A stretch of 7,556 bases of DNA, from positions 2,396 through 9,951 of the forward strand of contig DEQG01000072.1 of assembly GCA_002360325.1 (NCBI GenBank), read 5' to 3'. Of the stretch, positions 6,210 to 7,556 are shown piece after piece (positions within the stretch are counted from its first letter, which is position 1; the number at the start of each line of letters is the position of its first letter). Under the pieces are notes generated by a model. The model did no database searches, had not been told where the DNA came from, and saw only the letters and a program-made list of their open reading frames with translations. A program made the position numbers and the translations under genes. This DNA comes from Salinicoccus sp. UBA3372 (lineage in GTDB: Bacteria > Bacillota > Bacilli > Staphylococcales > Salinicoccaceae).

Positions 6210-7337
6210 CTACTCTTCAGCAAGGTTGATGAACTGCTGAATCAGTTCATAATTTAACATCGGGTCGCTCGCCTGATTCGTCGTTCCTGTAATATATAGA
6301 TCCAGTTCCCGATTGTAAAAGGCGAAGCTGCCGTTTACGCCTGCGTGACCCGCCAGGGGATGCATATCGAACACAGGCACTTCAGCCGACACATCAAAAT
6401 TCATAAAGCCGTTTCCGTACTGATGAAAATAAAACTGAATGTCCTGTAATGAATCAGTGTTTATAAACGATTCATCGAACATCCCGCCGTTAAAGAACGA
6501 CTTCACAAATACCATCAGATCATCGGACGTACTTATGAGGCCGCCGCTCGCGCGCATGTTTTCGAGTATAGGAGAGATATCCCGCTCCCCGCCGTTTACG
6601 ACAACCGGGGGAACTTCACTGTCCTCTTCGTCCGCTTCTGCGAGAAAAGTATCTTCCAGTTCAAGCGGCTCGAATATATACTGTTCATATTGGGACTCCA
6701 GAGTATCTTCGGATACACGTTCAATGATTTCTCCCAATATATCGTAATTGATATCCGCATAATATGCACCTTCACCGTTTACGAACCTTGCCCCCTTTTC
6801 TTTGGCACTGTCCAATTTCGATGTGAAAGTGAATGATGCACCGTTGTCGATTGATTCTTCGACAAGCGTCAGCCCTTCCGCTTCATTTTCTGCGTAGGCG
6901 GGGAGTCCCGTCGTCTGGCTGATCAGCTGACGGATGGTGATGGATTCGCTGTACTCCGTACCTTCATATACATGAAGACCGGAATATTCCCCCGGCATCA
7001 AATACATATCAATCGTATCATTCATCCTTATTAGACCGTCTTCTGCCATTTGGAATATGACACTTGCGGTAAACATCTTCGTCACACTCGCTATGCTGAA
7101 CGGTTCGTCCGCCTCCAGATTGCCGGCAGCAGAATGGATGACTTCGTCACCCTGCCCGATATGGAATACTGCGCCATATAAGCTTTCATGATCTATCTGT
7201 TCAAAAATCATATTTTCCATCTGTTCGTCTTTGTCCAGTGATTCAAACGCTATGTAGTCTGACACTTCCTGATGAGGTAAAAATCCAATGATTAAAGCAC
7301 TGATTAAAATATTCAATTGACCCATCAAAAAGTTCAA
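6210..7337 (-). CDS. Serine beta-lactamase-fold hydrolase (class C type)
   Basis: A 375-residue member of the beta-lactamase/penicillin-binding protein-like serine hydrolase family (beta-lactamase-related, Pfam 'Beta-lactamase'). The nucleophile motif S-V-T-K is at 84-87 (within FSIASVTKMFTA). The second motif is Y193-A-D195 in AYYADINYDILGEIIE, the Y-x-D/N form common in this family. The third is H331-A-G333, in place of KTG. Such proteins include esterases, D-aminopeptidases and cell-wall enzymes; lactam resistance should not be assumed. Residues 8-20 are hydrophobic and look like a signal or membrane anchor, but no Lys or Arg precedes them. The start is best at TTG 7337: AGAGGTG lies 6 nt upstream, whereas the GTG at 7346 is itself inside that binding site. 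The site overlaps the upstream gene's stop codon, so the two are translationally coupled. It is the second gene of the operon. Confidence 0.85.
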   Translation of the reverse strand: MNFLMGQLNILISALIIGFLPHQEVSDYIAFESLDKDEQMENMIFEQIDHESLYGAVFHIGQGDEVIHSAAGNLEADEPFSIASVTKMFTASVIFQMAEDGLIRMNDTIDMYLMPGEYSGLHVYEGTEYSESITIRQLISQTTGLPAYAENEAEGLTLVEESIDNGASFTFTSKLDSAKEKGARFVNGEGAYYADINYDILGEIIERVSEDTLESQYEQYIFEPLELEDTFLAEADEEDSEVPPVVVNGGERDISPILENMRASGGLISTSDDLMVFVKSFFNGGMFDESFINTDSLQDIQFYFHQYGNGFMNFDVSAEVPVFDMHPLAGHAGVNGSFAFYNRELDLYITGTTNQASDPMLNYELIQQFINLAEE

Positions 7338-7349
7338 TGACGACACCTC

Positions 7350-7556
7350 TTACTTTTTCTTTCTCAATGCGACTGTCTGCCCAATTACATCCGTAATCTG
7401 TCTGCCCAGAAAATAAGCGACACCGAGAGCCACCAGCAGCAGTATACCTAAAATGACGACATGCGGACGCTCAGCAAAGATTGTATCAATCAGTGCATTG
7501 CCGACGAAATAAAAAATTACGGCAAGCAGACTGAACACGCCCAAGTGCGTCAACTC
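7350..7556 (-). CDS. Small membrane protein, possibly cut by window edge
   Basis: About 67 residues are visible, starting from a possible TTG at 7553. The frame is still open at the window edge (the preceding codon is GAG), so the true start may lie outside. Hydrophobic segments at about 4-24 and 31-50 and a basic end (LRKKK) suggest a two-helix protein with a cytosolic C-terminus. Its TAA stop is 12 bp before the serine hydrolase start and lies in the next gene's binding site. Function unknown. Confidence 0.6.
   Translation of the reverse strand, partial: ELTHLGVFSLLAVIFYFVGNALIDTIFAERPHVVILGILLLVALGVAYFLGRQITDVIGQTVALRKKK

Overview
The window looks like chromosomal DNA of a low-GC Gram-positive coccus or bacillus (Firmicutes). 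Staphylococcaceae (Salinicoccus, Jeotgalicoccus or Macrococcus type) is my best guess. Supporting this are a CtsR-type heat-shock operator in front of a zinc-finger Clp ATPase, AAGGAG-type ribosome binding sites, SigA-like promoters, a lipoprotein with a long acidic linker and very acidic exported proteins, as in halotolerant members of that group. The genus cannot be settled from sequence alone. No RNA gene, insertion sequence or CRISPR array was seen.

Layout. (1) Bases 1-1284, + strand: a promoter overlapped by a perfect 11-bp dyad, a uridine-kinase-like P-loop kinase (88-726), and directly behind it the wreck of a DUF1648-type membrane protein gene (738-1234) with several stops and a frameshift. 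A probable terminator follows. (2) Bases 1292-1583: an intergenic array of six hairpins whose centres lie almost exactly 51 bp apart. It contains a 102-bp tandem repeat and sits between two converging transcription units. This is the most unusual structure in the window. (3) Bases 1600-3885, - strand: clpE, with a terminator behind it and a SigA-like promoter carrying three CtsR half-sites in front. (4) Bases 3911-5151, - strand: a 400-residue lipoprotein with a roughly 90-residue acidic linker and an extracellular C-terminal region. (5) Bases 5230-5628, + strand: a small two-helix membrane protein read divergently from the lipoprotein across a 78-bp gap. (6) Bases 5646-5682: a strong bidirectional terminator. 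(7) Bases 5690-7556, - strand: a tightly packed operon of four genes: a small membrane protein running off the window edge, a serine beta-lactamase-fold hydrolase, and two small membrane proteins whose stop and start codons overlap.

How the parts relate. clpE is a stress-induced protein-quality-control gene controlled on its own. Regions 4-7 all encode envelope proteins, but they form three separate transcription units, and no shared pathway can be shown. The serine hydrolase operon probably makes an envelope enzyme together with small membrane partners of unknown role.
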